A stretch of DNA of 64,000 nt from NCBI RefSeq assembly GCF_000172075.1, contig NZ_ABIC01000006.1, forward strand, positions 62,001 to 126,000. Direction: 5' to 3'. Shown here piece after piece: positions 18,780-26,737 of the stretch. This DNA comes from Shewanella benthica KT99. Lineage in GTDB: Bacteria; Pseudomonadota; Gammaproteobacteria; Enterobacterales; Shewanellaceae. Position 1 is the stretch's first letter. The number at the start of each line of letters is the position of its first letter. Made by a program: the position numbers and the translations under genes. Under the pieces are notes generated by a model that searched no databases, was not told where the DNA came from, and worked only from the letters and a program-made list of their open reading frames with translations.

Positions 18780-19308
18780 TGAGGGGTTATACATTCTCAG
18801 ACATGAGTTTCTGTTAGTTGTACAAAAAGCGTCTGATTATCTCTTTTAGGATGAGCGCGGCAAGCATACTCACTGAAGTAACGGCACCATTTCCTTAGTG
18901 TCTTTTTGATCCTGTATTCACGTCCAGATAACAGTGCTTTTAAAATGTCAGGCAGCCAATCGTTTGCACACCGTGCGACTTTTTGCGTAGATATAGTCAC
19001 TTGGTGTATTAGGCCGCTCGCCCTCGCGATAAAGCGCTTTAATAGTAAGGTAAGCATGCTCGCCCACACGAGACTTTCGGCAATGCTTTTATCTCGAGTA
19101 TTGAAGGTTTTTAAACCGCTGTATGACTTTAACTCATTGAAGAATAATTCTATTTGCCAGCGCAATCCATATAATTTACTTACTTTATCAGCGCTGAATT
19201 GTGCTCGCTTTAGGTTGGTGATGAGGTAACCAATCGCCGATTTATTTCTATCCCAGAAGGCGATTAATCGATGAGTTCCTAGCTTGCTTTTCCACTGAAC
19301 ATCGAGGT
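18780..19308 (-). mobile_element. IS4-family element remnant (3' part only)
   Basis: The left part of a composite wreck. Only the C-terminal half of an IS4-type transposase gene remains; its upstream part was removed by a deletion that fused it to a truncated IS3 element near 19308. Confidence 0.7.
18797..19308 (-). pseudogene. IS4-family transposase, C-terminal fragment
   Basis: The open frame runs to 19354, but IS4-like sequence begins only near 19308 (DVQWKSKLGTHRLIAFWDR). It includes the YREK-type region KLYGLRWQIELFFNELKS, where Tyr, Arg, Glu and Lys mark the IS4 signature and supply the catalytic Glu, followed by the usual helical tail. The N-terminal half with the first two acidic residues is missing, so it cannot transpose. 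Confidence 0.8.
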
Positions 19309-20093
19309 CGGTACTTGAGCGTCCTAAATAATGACTCAGAATAAGGATTGTCATTACTCACACTCGGTCTACTCAGTGAGGCTGTTACGCCCAACTCTTC
19401 AAGCTTAGCTTTTATGGTCAGACACTTCATTGGCGCACCATTATCTGAGTGCAACACCAGTGGCTGGTTAAAGCATTGTTCGCGTAGCATGTTTCGTTGC
19501 ATGAGCTGGGCGGCAAGCTCACCACACTCCCGCTCATGGACTTCATATCCAACAATTTTACGGCTGTAAATATCTTCAAACATATACAGATAATAAAACT
19601 GACCTTTGATGACCGAGGCGCAATAAGTGATATCCCAAGACCAAATTTCATTTGGGCCTTTAGCCTGATAAGCCTCAGGCTTACTCCTTGCCGTGATGTG
19701 GCGACTACGGCCACGATGATTGACCTGTTCGTTGGCTTTGAGCACGCGATAGTATGTTGATTCAGAAGCAATATAAACGCCTTCATCCAGGAGTGTCGGC
19801 ACTATCTGCGACGGAGGTAAACTCGCAAACCTCGATTCATTGCACACATCCAACACTTGCTGACGTTCGTGCTTTGTCAGCTTATTGGCAGGCTCAGGCC
19901 TCACTGCGGTTGCTCGTCGGTCAGCCTGTACTGTTCCTGCTCGATACCAACGACGATAAGTCCGCTTACTCAGTAAGGCGACTTCACACGCTTTATCCAG
20001 CCTTGCACCGCTATGGTGAGCCTCTCGGATTAACTCGACTAATTTAACGCGCTCTGCCAGCGGTGTTAGCTCTCCTCGTTGTCGTCTCCCCAC
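19248..20093 (-). pseudogene. IS3-family transposase orfB, 3' truncated
   Basis: The 281-codon frame is IS3 integrase-like up to about residue 262. DDE residues are present: Asp in IWSWDITYC, Asp in VLHSDNGAPM and Glu in NPYSESLFRTLKYRP. After KYRP the sequence changes to RCSVEKQARNSS, which is out-of-frame IS4 sequence, so the normal last 40-50 residues are missing. It overlaps orfA by 28 bases, consistent with the programmed -1 frameshift of this family. Confidence 0.8.
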
Positions 20094-20638
20094 AAGGCAC
20101 TGAGCTTTTTTCTGAGCACCAATAACGCTGCGGTTTCAGCTAGCGCCTTATCTTTATATCGCAGCTCTCGTTTCAACGATTTTATCTCAGCTTTATCTGC
20201 TTTAGCCTGAATTTTTATCTCTTTAGCTTGAGATTTACTCGACTGAAAACCACCTAAACAATCTTGCTTCCACTCCAGTACATGCTCTCTATATAAACCC
20301 TTTTCTCGACAATACTGACTAATTTCAGCTTCTGACATCGGGGCTGTTTCGATAATGACTGCAAGCTTAGCTTCAGCAGACCATTCATCACTGGTTAATG
20401 TTTTACCTGGCACGGGTTGACCTTCTTTTCTGAGTTTATCGCGCCAATGATACAAGGTTTTGGATGAGACACCTTCACTCTGTGAGACCTCTGCGACAGT
20501 CATACTTTGGGGAGGCAATAACTTTTTAAGGATCGCTTCTTTACGTTCTTGTGAATATCTGGCCATCTCGCTCTCTGTTTACCGCCCCTTATGTTGAATT
20601 AATGGATGATTTTAAGGGGTGACAACTATCCTGACACA
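19309..20638 (-). mobile_element. IS3-family element, left end deleted
   Basis: Two overlapping reading frames on the minus strand, in typical IS3 order. The right terminus is visible as TGTGTCAGGATAGTTGTCAC reading leftward from 20638. The other terminus and the last part of orfB are lost at the fusion with the IS4 remnant. It also ends the integrase fragment, whose sequence stops at about 20641. Confidence 0.8.
20066..20566 (-). CDS. IS3-family transposase orfA (helix-turn-helix)
   Basis: 166 residues. The N-terminal helix-turn-helix (SQSEGVSSKTLYHWRDKLR) recognises the IS ends, and a coiled-coil region (KADKAEIKSLKRELRYKDKALAE) near 120-150 mediates multimerisation. It is intact, but its partner orfB is truncated, so the element is probably dead unless complemented. 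Confidence 0.8.
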   Translation of the reverse strand: MARYSQERKEAILKKLLPPQSMTVAEVSQSEGVSSKTLYHWRDKLRKEGQPVPGKTLTSDEWSAEAKLAVIIETAPMSEAEISQYCREKGLYREHVLEWKQDCLGGFQSSKSQAKEIKIQAKADKAEIKSLKRELRYKDKALAETAALLVLRKKLSALWGDDNEES

Positions 20639-21301
20639 TGGGGATCATATGGTTGCCTTTTTTTTTCTTGGGTCCTTCCTATCTCTCACTAAAATGGTTT
20701 TATGATCTTCCTTCAAATTCTCCCAGCGTAATTTGCAAACTTCACCAATTCACATACAGGTCAAAATACTAAAGTCCAAGATATCAAGGAAAGGTATCCG
20801 GTTTTTTCCATTGGGTCTAAAGTCCATTCTTACTTGAAGGCCCGCTCTTAATCTATCGAGTTCATTCTCTGTCGGGCGGCGCGTTCGCTTCTGACTTTTC
20901 CCCACTAAGCCCATTTCTATTAGAACGGGCACAGCATCTTCGAAAATTTGATAGTTGGCGGCGATATCCCAAACAGGCAAAGCTTTTTTCATCACACTGC
21001 GAAGGTAAGCAATATCATGGTATATAGTTGCAGGCCCAGTGCCAGCTGCACGTCGATTCTTACAATGCTCAATGAGATCACTGGTCTTAAGCGAGTCACT
21101 TTTGATTTTTGCAATATCGCAGTCCATAATCATTTTAATGACATAGCGTTTAGTTCGGCCTGTTCTACCCCATAGATCATGATCTTCAAAATATAAATTC
21201 AAAAGAGCACCAAGCGATACCACTTTCTTAGTCTTTAGCGCATCAGTTTTTTGTAATTCGTTAACGCGTGCTAATGCCCATGTGCGCGCCACTTCTTTTT
21301 T

Positions 21302-22156
21302 GGCGCTGTTGTAGCGAAATGTTGTCTACCCTTATCATTGAGCGTAATTGATTGAGGTTAAAGAAAATGAAAACAAAATTATTTGTGAGTAAGCTTAACC
21401 AGATAACAAAAACATTTTTATCGATGACACCGGCTCAAAGAGAAGTCGTTCACCAGTCAATTCAGGCATTAAACGCTAAAATCCCCACCGATGAGCTCAT
21501 TCAACCACTTTTCGATGCGTTATCCCAGTGCCCACATTGCCACTCTCCTCAGTTCAAAAAATGGGGGAAGGCTGGAGCAATACAAAGATACCGATGTAAT
21601 ACCTGTTACAAGACCTTCAATAACAAGACTAAGACACCGTTAGCTAGGCTATATAAATGCCACCTTTGGGCTGACTATACTCGCTGTATGCAGCTCAAGT
21701 TAACACTGAGAGAGGCGGCGATATTGATAAACGAACTAAAGAAGGCCAGATCGCTATCCTATTATCCATAGATCGCAGTAAACACATGATCACCCCTATT
21801 TTATCTGCTGATACGACTGCAGAAATAGCGGCTAATTTGTCTAAAAACATTGCAGCAGATTCGGTACTTTGCAGTGATGGCTCTTGGGCATATGTAGCGA
21901 TAGCAAAGCAAAAGAACTGCGATCATAAGCGATTGATAAATAATAAAGTAAGAGTGATAGATAAGATTTACCATATCCAGACTGTAAATGGTGCAATCGC
22001 TCACTTTAAGAGTTGGGTTAATGGGCAAATGAAGGGGGTTGCCACAAAGTATTTGTCACATTATCTGGCTTGGTTTAAGGAAAGTAACGCAAAACTAGAT
22101 AATCTGCAGATATTGAAAGCCGCGTATGGGGGACAACAATATTATGGAACATAGCC
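21302..22156 (+). mobile_element. IS1595-family element, internally deleted, with 8-bp target duplication
   Basis: 855 bp. The left end GGCGCTGTTGTAGCG and the right end (reading inward GGCTATGTTCCATAA) match at 16 of 25 positions, ending in a shared TGTTGTC. Both ends are flanked by the same octamer TCTTTTTT (21294-21301 and 22157-22164), which is the normal duplication length for this family. The element sits inside the integrase gene. Intact members are around 1 kb. Confidence 0.85.
21352..22154 (+). pseudogene. IS1595-family transposase, central deletion and frameshift
   Basis: The first part, best started at the ATG at 21358 or 21367, has the N-terminal zinc ribbon CPHCHSPQFKKWGKAG...CNTC, then breaks after LREAAILIN. 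The second part, from about 21742, reads GQIAILLSIDRSKHMITPIL and has the second catalytic Asp (VLCSDGSWAY) and the family C-terminal block HFKSWVNGQMKGVATKYL. The central segment with the first acidic residue is missing, so this copy is inactive. Confidence 0.8.
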
Positions 22157-22389
22157 TCTTTTTTACTGAATGTTTTTGACTCAGAATGTATAATCGCATT
22201 CGACTTTTTTATTCGGATTAAGCAGCGAAAGCTTAATTCACCGTTCGCCTTTGGTCTTTTCTGTATTGTGAATGACGCCATGATACTCACTAAGTTGTTG
22301 AATCGTCCTACTGCATTATGGATCCTATATGGATCACCCTGCAAGGAAATTCAGAGAAATTCAAGGCAACTCAGAGCAATTGAAACAAG

Positions 22390-23400
22390 ATGACAGTAGC
22401 AACCAAATCAGGCTGTAAGCCAGCAACAGCAAGAAATTCAATAAATCGCACCTTCTCCATCGCGCCTATGCTGGATTGGACCGATCGTCATTATCGTTAT
22501 CTGGCGCGGATAATGTCTACAGAATTATTGCTCTATACCGAGATGGTGACCACAGGTGCGATTATTCACGGCAAAGGGGATTATCTGGCATATAACAGTG
22601 AAGAGAACCCATTGGCATTGCAGTTAGGTGGCTCAAATCCTCAGGATTTGGCAACTTGCGCTAAGCTGGCTGCCGAACGCGGCTATGATGAGATCAATTT
22701 GAATGTGGGCTGCCCTTCGGATCGGGTTCAAAGTGGCCGCTTCGGGGCTTGCCTTATGGCTGACCCTAAACTCGTCGCCGAGTGTGTCACCGCGATGAAG
22801 CAAGTGGTGGATATTCCTGTGACCGTTAAGACCCGTATCGGTATCGATGATCAGGACAGCTATGAATTTTTGACTGAGTTTGTCGATACTGTCAGCGATG
22901 TGGGTTGTGATACCTTTATCGTGCATGCCAGAAAGGCCTGGTTACAGGGATTAAGTCCTAAACAGAATCGTGAAATCCCCCCTCTGGATTATCAGCGTGT
23001 GTATCGGCTGAAGCAGGATTATCCTAAGCTGCATATTTCCATCAACGGTGGTGTTAAAACACTCGATGAATGTCGACAGCATCTGCTGCATATCGATGGC
23101 GTCATGGTGGGGCGTGAAGCATATCAAAACCCCTATATATTGGCCGAGGTCGATCAGCGACTCTGCGGTAGCAATAAATCTGTGTTGAGCCGAGATGCTG
23201 TTTTAGAGAAATTTATTCCTTATATAGAGAAACACCTTGTCGAGGGTGGCAGGTTAAACCACATCACTCGCCATATGACAGGCATGTTTCAAGGAGAGCC
23301 AGGATCCAGGGCCTGGAGACGCTACATTAGTGAGAATGCTCATAAACAAGGGGCAGGAATAGAAGTGATTGAACAGGCTAGAAAAAAAATGGATTGCTAG
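22390..23400 (+). CDS. dusA: tRNA-dihydrouridine(20/20a) synthase DusA
   Basis: 336 residues. An FMN-dependent enzyme reducing uridine 20/20a in the tRNA D-loop with NADPH. The TIM barrel begins [19 protein letters not shown]. The active site has [21 protein letters not shown] with the catalytic Cys, and FMN contacts lie in INGGV and [12 protein letters not shown]. The 5' coding end is a well-known attachment site for integrative elements, which explains the integrase wreck just upstream. The gene itself is intact. The ATG at 22390 lies after a purine-rich leader. Confidence 0.95.
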   Translation: MTVATKSGCKPATARNSINRTFSIAPMLDWTDRHYRYLARIMSTELLLYTEMVTTGAIIHGKGDYLAYNSEENPLALQLGGSNPQDLATCAKLAAERGYDEINLNVGCPSDRVQSGRFGACLMADPKLVAECVTAMKQVVDIPVTVKTRIGIDDQDSYEFLTEFVDTVSDVGCDTFIVHARKAWLQGLSPKQNREIPPLDYQRVYRLKQDYPKLHISINGGVKTLDECRQHLLHIDGVMVGREAYQNPYILAEVDQRLCGSNKSVLSRDAVLEKFIPYIEKHLVEGGRLNHITRHMTGMFQGEPGSRAWRRYISENAHKQGAGIEVIEQARKKMDC

Positions 23401-23419
23401 ACTCGATTTAGCTATTAAG

Positions 23420-23442
23420 ACCGCCTGACTGGCGGTTTTTTT
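23420..23442 (+). terminator. terminator after dusA
   Basis: ACCGCC (23420-23425), loop TGACT, GGCGGT (23431-23436), then six more T. Confidence 0.9.
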
Positions 23443-23612
23443 GATCTCACTGCAGATAAATCAGTTATCTATAACTTCACTTAGTGAATTTAACCAGCCC
23501 ATGGTTAAAATTACTAAAACCTTATTTACCTTTTCATATCATTTTTGTACACATTCGATACGTTGGTGTCCATGTCTTTGTTGTTTAACGATTTTAGTTG
23601 TTCGGTTAAAGT

Positions 23613-23628
23613 TGGCACGCTGCTCGCT
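23613..23628 (+). promoter_or_regulatory. predicted sigma-54 promoter of the PspC-type operon
   Basis: TGGCACGCTGCTCGCT has the -24 GG and -12 GC elements with the exact GG-N10-GC spacing, and the -24 box TGGCAC is perfect. It lies 56 bases before the first ATG. Psp genes are classically driven by sigma-54 with PspF, which fits the PspC gene downstream. Confidence 0.65.
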
Positions 23629-23683
23629 TTATCTAATTTGTTAATCACTCAAGTCGAAAGACACTAATGAAAAGGAAGACATC

Positions 23684-23983
23684 ATGTTTAATTCAACTGT
23701 TAGCAAAATAGCAAAAGCATCTCTAGTGGTCGCAGTATTGATGGGAGCGAGCATGGGGGCCCATGCAGATGGTCTTATGCTTACTGATTTGACTCGCAAT
23801 ATAGAGCAGAACATCAGTGCCCAAATGCAAGATATGATGCAAGTCGCCCAACACGAGCTCAGCCTCTCACTACAAACACATCTTGCGGAAGCCATGTTTG
23901 AACTAGAAGACAGTGGCAAGGTGAGTGAGTTAGTTCAACTGCAATCTGAGACAGGGATCACTAGCGCTATGGTTAAGGATTAA
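23684..23983 (+). CDS. small exported hypothetical protein of the psp-like operon
   Basis: 99 residues with a clear signal peptide (MFNSTVSKIAKASLVVAVLMGASMGAHA). The mature part, about 70 residues, is helical and amphipathic with many Gln and Met (NISAQMQDMMQVAQHELSLSLQTHL). AAAAGGAAGA precedes the ATG. No family is recognised. It is the first gene after the sigma-54 promoter and is followed two bases later by a 35-codon membrane peptide and then a PspC protein, so a role in envelope stress is a reasonable inference. Confidence 0.65.
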   Translation: MFNSTVSKIAKASLVVAVLMGASMGAHADGLMLTDLTRNIEQNISAQMQDMMQVAQHELSLSLQTHLAEAMFELEDSGKVSELVQLQSETGITSAMVKD

Positions 23984-23985
23984 AT

Positions 23986-24093
23986 ATGTGGTTTTCAGCG
24001 GATATAGCGACTCTACTACTCATGCCTGTAGTCAGTTTTTCTCTTTGTGCCATGTTAGTTTGCAGTTTTAGCTGGCACAAGGTTCAAGACTAA
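23986..24093 (+). CDS. 35-residue single-span membrane peptide
   Basis: The ATG at 23986 is two bases after the previous stop, and the frame ends at TAA 24091-24093. The peptide starts MWFSADIATLLLMPVVSF and ends WHKVQD: a hydrophobic helix of about 25 residues with a short basic tail. Its tight packing between two genes of the same strand suggests it is translated. Small membrane peptides are typical of psp-like and stress operons, but this one is not recognised. Confidence 0.5.
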   Translation: MWFSADIATLLLMPVVSFSLCAMLVCSFSWHKVQD

Positions 24094-24129
24094 AGTAAGT
24101 CTGGCAAGTAGATTTAAATGGAGAAGACA

Positions 24130-24348
24130 ATGAGTGCCTTTAGTTCAATAGATAGATATATGCGTCGTATGAAACGACCGACTCGCTTGGTATGTGGCGT
24201 AGCTGCAATGATGGCCGATAAGTTTAACTGGTCTTGTTTATGGACTCGAGTGGTGTGGGCTGCAGTGATCTTGCTGAACCCGGCGATGGGACTCTTGATC
24301 TATTTTGTACTCGCTTTAGTACTGCCTAAATGGCAAGCGAACTCTTGA
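24130..24348 (+). CDS. PspC domain protein
   Basis: 72 residues. The start at 24130 is preferred over 24118 because GGAGA lies at 24120-24124, the right distance before it. The sequence KRPTRLVCGVAAMMADKFNWSCLWTRVVWAAVILLNP is the PspC core: a basic segment, an amphipathic helix with the G-V-A/C-A pattern, then a transmembrane helix ending ALVLPKW. PspC proteins sit in the inner membrane and sense membrane stress. This is a short stand-alone version lacking the C-terminal leucine-zipper region of E. coli PspC. Confidence 0.8.
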   Translation: MSAFSSIDRYMRRMKRPTRLVCGVAAMMADKFNWSCLWTRVVWAAVILLNPAMGLLIYFVLALVLPKWQANS

Positions 24349-24481
24349 ATTGTCAGTCGAGTCAGTTTGACTGAAGAAGCGACTTAAGTTTTCCTGAGTT
24401 TTCTATCTCTTCTCTATCAAGATGCAGAGTCCACGAGGACCCTGATCTTATCCGGTCAACTGGGCTTATAGATTAAAGCCA

Positions 24482-25219
24482 TTATTTTTTGAGAAATGCC
24501 TCGAAACGAGTTCTGGCTTCATCACTCTTTAGTCTTACAGCAAACTGAGCTAGCTCATCTTTCATCTGTTGACGTACCAGCTCTTTATTTGAACGTAGCA
24601 ATGCACGAGATGCCTGAAGTGCCTGTGGTGGCTGTTTAGCGAGTTTGATTGCCTGGGCTAAAGCAAAGTCAAAAATGGTCTCCGAGGGGATGACATCATT
24701 GATAATATTGAGTGTTTTAGCCGTATGAGCATCGAAACTTTCTCCGAGTAGCAGTAATTCGGCTGCTTTTTGTGGTCCAACGAGTTGCGGAAGCAGCAGA
24801 CTCGCTCCGGCTTCAGGTACCAGCGCCAAGTTAACAAAAGGTAACTGAAACTTTGCAGTGTTATCGGCATAAACCAGATCGCAATGCAGTAGCAAGGTGG
24901 TACCTATACCTACTGCAGCACCTGTGACTGCTGCAACGATTGGCTTTTTGAGATCTAATAAGTGAAAGAGAAAGTTAAAGGCCGGGTGATTGCTATCTAA
25001 GTTACTATTTTTTAAAAAGTCTGCTACATCATTACCCGAGGTAAAACAGTCCTGTTGGCCTTTGATTAAAAAGCAGTGAATTGCGTTGTCTGACTCACCT
25101 TGGATAAGGTATTCTGTGAGATTAGTATACATCTCAAGGCTGAGAGCATTACGCTTTTCAGGGCGATTAATGGTGATAATTCTTACGCCTTGTTCATCCT
25201 TAACCTGAATTGTACTCAT
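24482..25219 (-). CDS. enoyl-CoA hydratase/isomerase family protein
   Basis: 245 residues of crotonase fold. The oxyanion-hole segments are visible: RNALSLEM (about 23) and TGAAVGIGTTLLLHCDLVYA (about 99). The catalytic region LALVPEAGASLLLPQLVG has Glu at the position of hydratase Glu144 or isomerase Glu, while the other hydratase Glu is replaced (VGIGTT). This pattern resembles delta3-delta2-enoyl-CoA isomerases or PaaG-like proteins more than a dual-Glu hydratase. It would act in fatty-acid breakdown in the cytoplasm. Monocistronic, on the strand opposite to its neighbours. Confidence 0.85.
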   Translation of the reverse strand: MSTIQVKDEQGVRIITINRPEKRNALSLEMYTNLTEYLIQGESDNAIHCFLIKGQQDCFTSGNDVADFLKNSNLDSNHPAFNFLFHLLDLKKPIVAAVTGAAVGIGTTLLLHCDLVYADNTAKFQLPFVNLALVPEAGASLLLPQLVGPQKAAELLLLGESFDAHTAKTLNIINDVIPSETIFDFALAQAIKLAKQPPQALQASRALLRSNKELVRQQMKDELAQFAVRLKSDEARTRFEAFLKK

Positions 25220-25251
25220 TGCGTTTTCTCCTCTAAGACGAATGGGGTTAA

Positions 25252-25728
25252 ATGGAGTTTAAGACATTGAAGCAAATATTCAAACACATGTTTAACTTTG
25301 CCCTGCTGTGTGGGGCATCTTTCTCTGTCATGGCCAATGTTGTGCTTGTCGACGGTCAGGTGAGAGCTATGCCACCTAGCGTGCCAAATACTGCAGCATA
25401 TTTAATCCTGGAAAATCATGGTCCTTCGATCAAACTCGTTGCCGTAGAGGCCAGTTTTGTCAAAGAGGCTCAGTTACATACCGTTATCGAAGAGGACGGT
25501 ATGGTAAAGATGCGTCAGGTAGAAAGCTTCACTATCCCCCAGCATGGTCAGTTAACTTTGAGCGAGTCGGGTAAGCACATCATGTTGCTCGGTTTGAAAC
25601 AGCCATTAGTCGCGGGGGAGTCAGTCAATTTGACCCTTAAGTTCGATAATGGCTCAGAGCTTCCTGTGAGCTTGATGGTGAGTAAGCAAGCCATGACTGA
25701 ATCGGAAGGTCATCACCATCATCATTAA
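25252..25728 (+). CDS. PCu(A)C family periplasmic copper chaperone with natural His5 tail
   Basis: 158 residues. A signal peptide (about 1-28, ending FSVMA) leads to a cupredoxin-like domain. Copper-binding residues follow the family spacing: His in AQLHTVIEEDGMVKM, the following Met residues, and H-x-M in GKHIMLLGLK. These proteins deliver Cu(I) to the CuA or CuB site of cytochrome oxidase. The last five residues are all His, giving an extra possible metal site. A DUF2333 gene follows closely. Confidence 0.85.
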   Translation: MEFKTLKQIFKHMFNFALLCGASFSVMANVVLVDGQVRAMPPSVPNTAAYLILENHGPSIKLVAVEASFVKEAQLHTVIEEDGMVKMRQVESFTIPQHGQLTLSESGKHIMLLGLKQPLVAGESVNLTLKFDNGSELPVSLMVSKQAMTESEGHHHHH

Positions 25729-25758
25729 TTTAATGTGGGATTCAACGGAGTGTATCAA

Positions 25759-26730
25759 ATGCAAATGACATGGAAAAAGTGGACGGGTATCGCGGTGCTC
25801 ATCATATTTATTGGCTACTTCATCAGTGTTTGGTGGAGCGCCGCGCCGGATGTGATTCTGCCGCAGCAGTTAAAAGCGGGTCAAGAGTCTCGAGTGGTGG
25901 GCTATGCGACGACGACGTCACTCATAGTGACCATGGAAGCCTTGCTTAACAAGCGAGGTGGCTGGTTATCTAACGATGTGACTCCGCCCTCAATTTTTAT
26001 GGATAATATGCCAGCCTTTGAGTTTGGGGCCTTGGAGCAGGCGCGAGATCTCGCATTAATCCTGCGTAAAGAGTTCAGTCGTTCCCAGTCCCAATCTATG
26101 GCTGATAAAGATCTGCTCGCCGCTCACTCTAAGCTCAATATCGAGCATACCAGCTGGTTAGTGCCTAGCGCCGAAGGTGAATATAAAGATGCCATCAAAT
26201 TACTGAAACTTTATCGCGCTAAAATATCAGATACCAACAACCAAGAAGCGCAATTTTATGCTCGAGCGGATAATCTCAACGAGTGGCTCAAAGAGGTGCA
26301 GAAACGTTTAGGTAGCATGTCTCAGCATCTCTCTGCTAGTGTTGGGCAAGATAGGTTGAACACAGATTTAGCCGGCGACAGTGAGGCTTCTCAGTCTACG
26401 CCTAAGCCGGCTAGCCAACAGATTAAGACCAGTTGGTGGAAGATAGATGATGTGTTTTATGAGACTCGAGGTGCTACCTGGGCATTATTAAACTTTATGA
26501 AGGCTATTGAAATTGATTTTGCCGATGTATTACGTAAAAAGAATGCCCAAGTCAGTTTGCAGCAAATCATACGTGAACTGGAAGAGACACAAAGGTCTGT
26601 TTGGAGTCCGATAATCTTAAATGGTTCGGGCTTTGGCGTAGTCGCCAATCACTCTTTGGTGATGGCAAATTATATTTCCCGCGCAAATGCTGCGGTGATC
26701 GATCTAATAAATTTATTGATTAAAGGTTAA
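25759..26730 (+). CDS. DUF2333 family membrane-anchored protein
   Basis: 323 residues from the ATG at 25759, which has GGAG eight bases upstream. One N-terminal transmembrane helix (WTGIAVLIIFIGYFISVWW) is followed by a helical periplasmic domain, as usual for DUF2333: ATTTSLIVTMEALLNKRGGWLSNDV near the start and VWSPIILNGSGFGVVANHSLVMANYISRANAA at the end. Function is unknown. It often lies in marine gammaproteobacteria next to outer-membrane or copper genes; here it is followed directly by a TIGR04219 barrel. Confidence 0.85.
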   Translation: MQMTWKKWTGIAVLIIFIGYFISVWWSAAPDVILPQQLKAGQESRVVGYATTTSLIVTMEALLNKRGGWLSNDVTPPSIFMDNMPAFEFGALEQARDLALILRKEFSRSQSQSMADKDLLAAHSKLNIEHTSWLVPSAEGEYKDAIKLLKLYRAKISDTNNQEAQFYARADNLNEWLKEVQKRLGSMSQHLSASVGQDRLNTDLAGDSEASQSTPKPASQQIKTSWWKIDDVFYETRGATWALLNFMKAIEIDFADVLRKKNAQVSLQQIIRELEETQRSVWSPIILNGSGFGVVANHSLVMANYISRANAAVIDLINLLIKG

Positions 26731-26737
26731 TTAAATA

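Larger units (their letters stand above)
20641..22281 (-). pseudogene. tyrosine recombinase (integrase) next to dusA, interrupted and inactivated
   Basis: The gene starts at 22281 (MASFTIQKRPKANGELSFRC) and reads to the 8-bp site at 22157-22164, where an IS1595 element interrupts it. It resumes at 21301 as KKEVARTWALARVNEL and continues through the core-binding domain (SDLIEHCKNRRAAGTGPATI) to DFSILTCM. The next codon is TGA (20750-20752), exactly where the first catalytic Arg belongs; after it the frame continues IGEVCKLRWENLKED and then KKKGNHMIP before meeting the IS3 end. The TGA is one transition from CGA (Arg). The position and orientation, head to head with the 5' end of dusA, match the known dusA-associated integrases of islands and prophages. 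Confidence 0.85.

Noticed and set aside
22075-22344. 89-codon minus-strand frame as a separate gene
   Set aside because: The stretch from MASFTIQKRP to KKE is the N-terminus of the interrupted integrase; the rest is IS1595 end sequence.
25714-25728. His5 tail as vector contamination
   Set aside because: It lies in continuous genomic context and is followed by a conserved neighbour gene with its own ribosome site.
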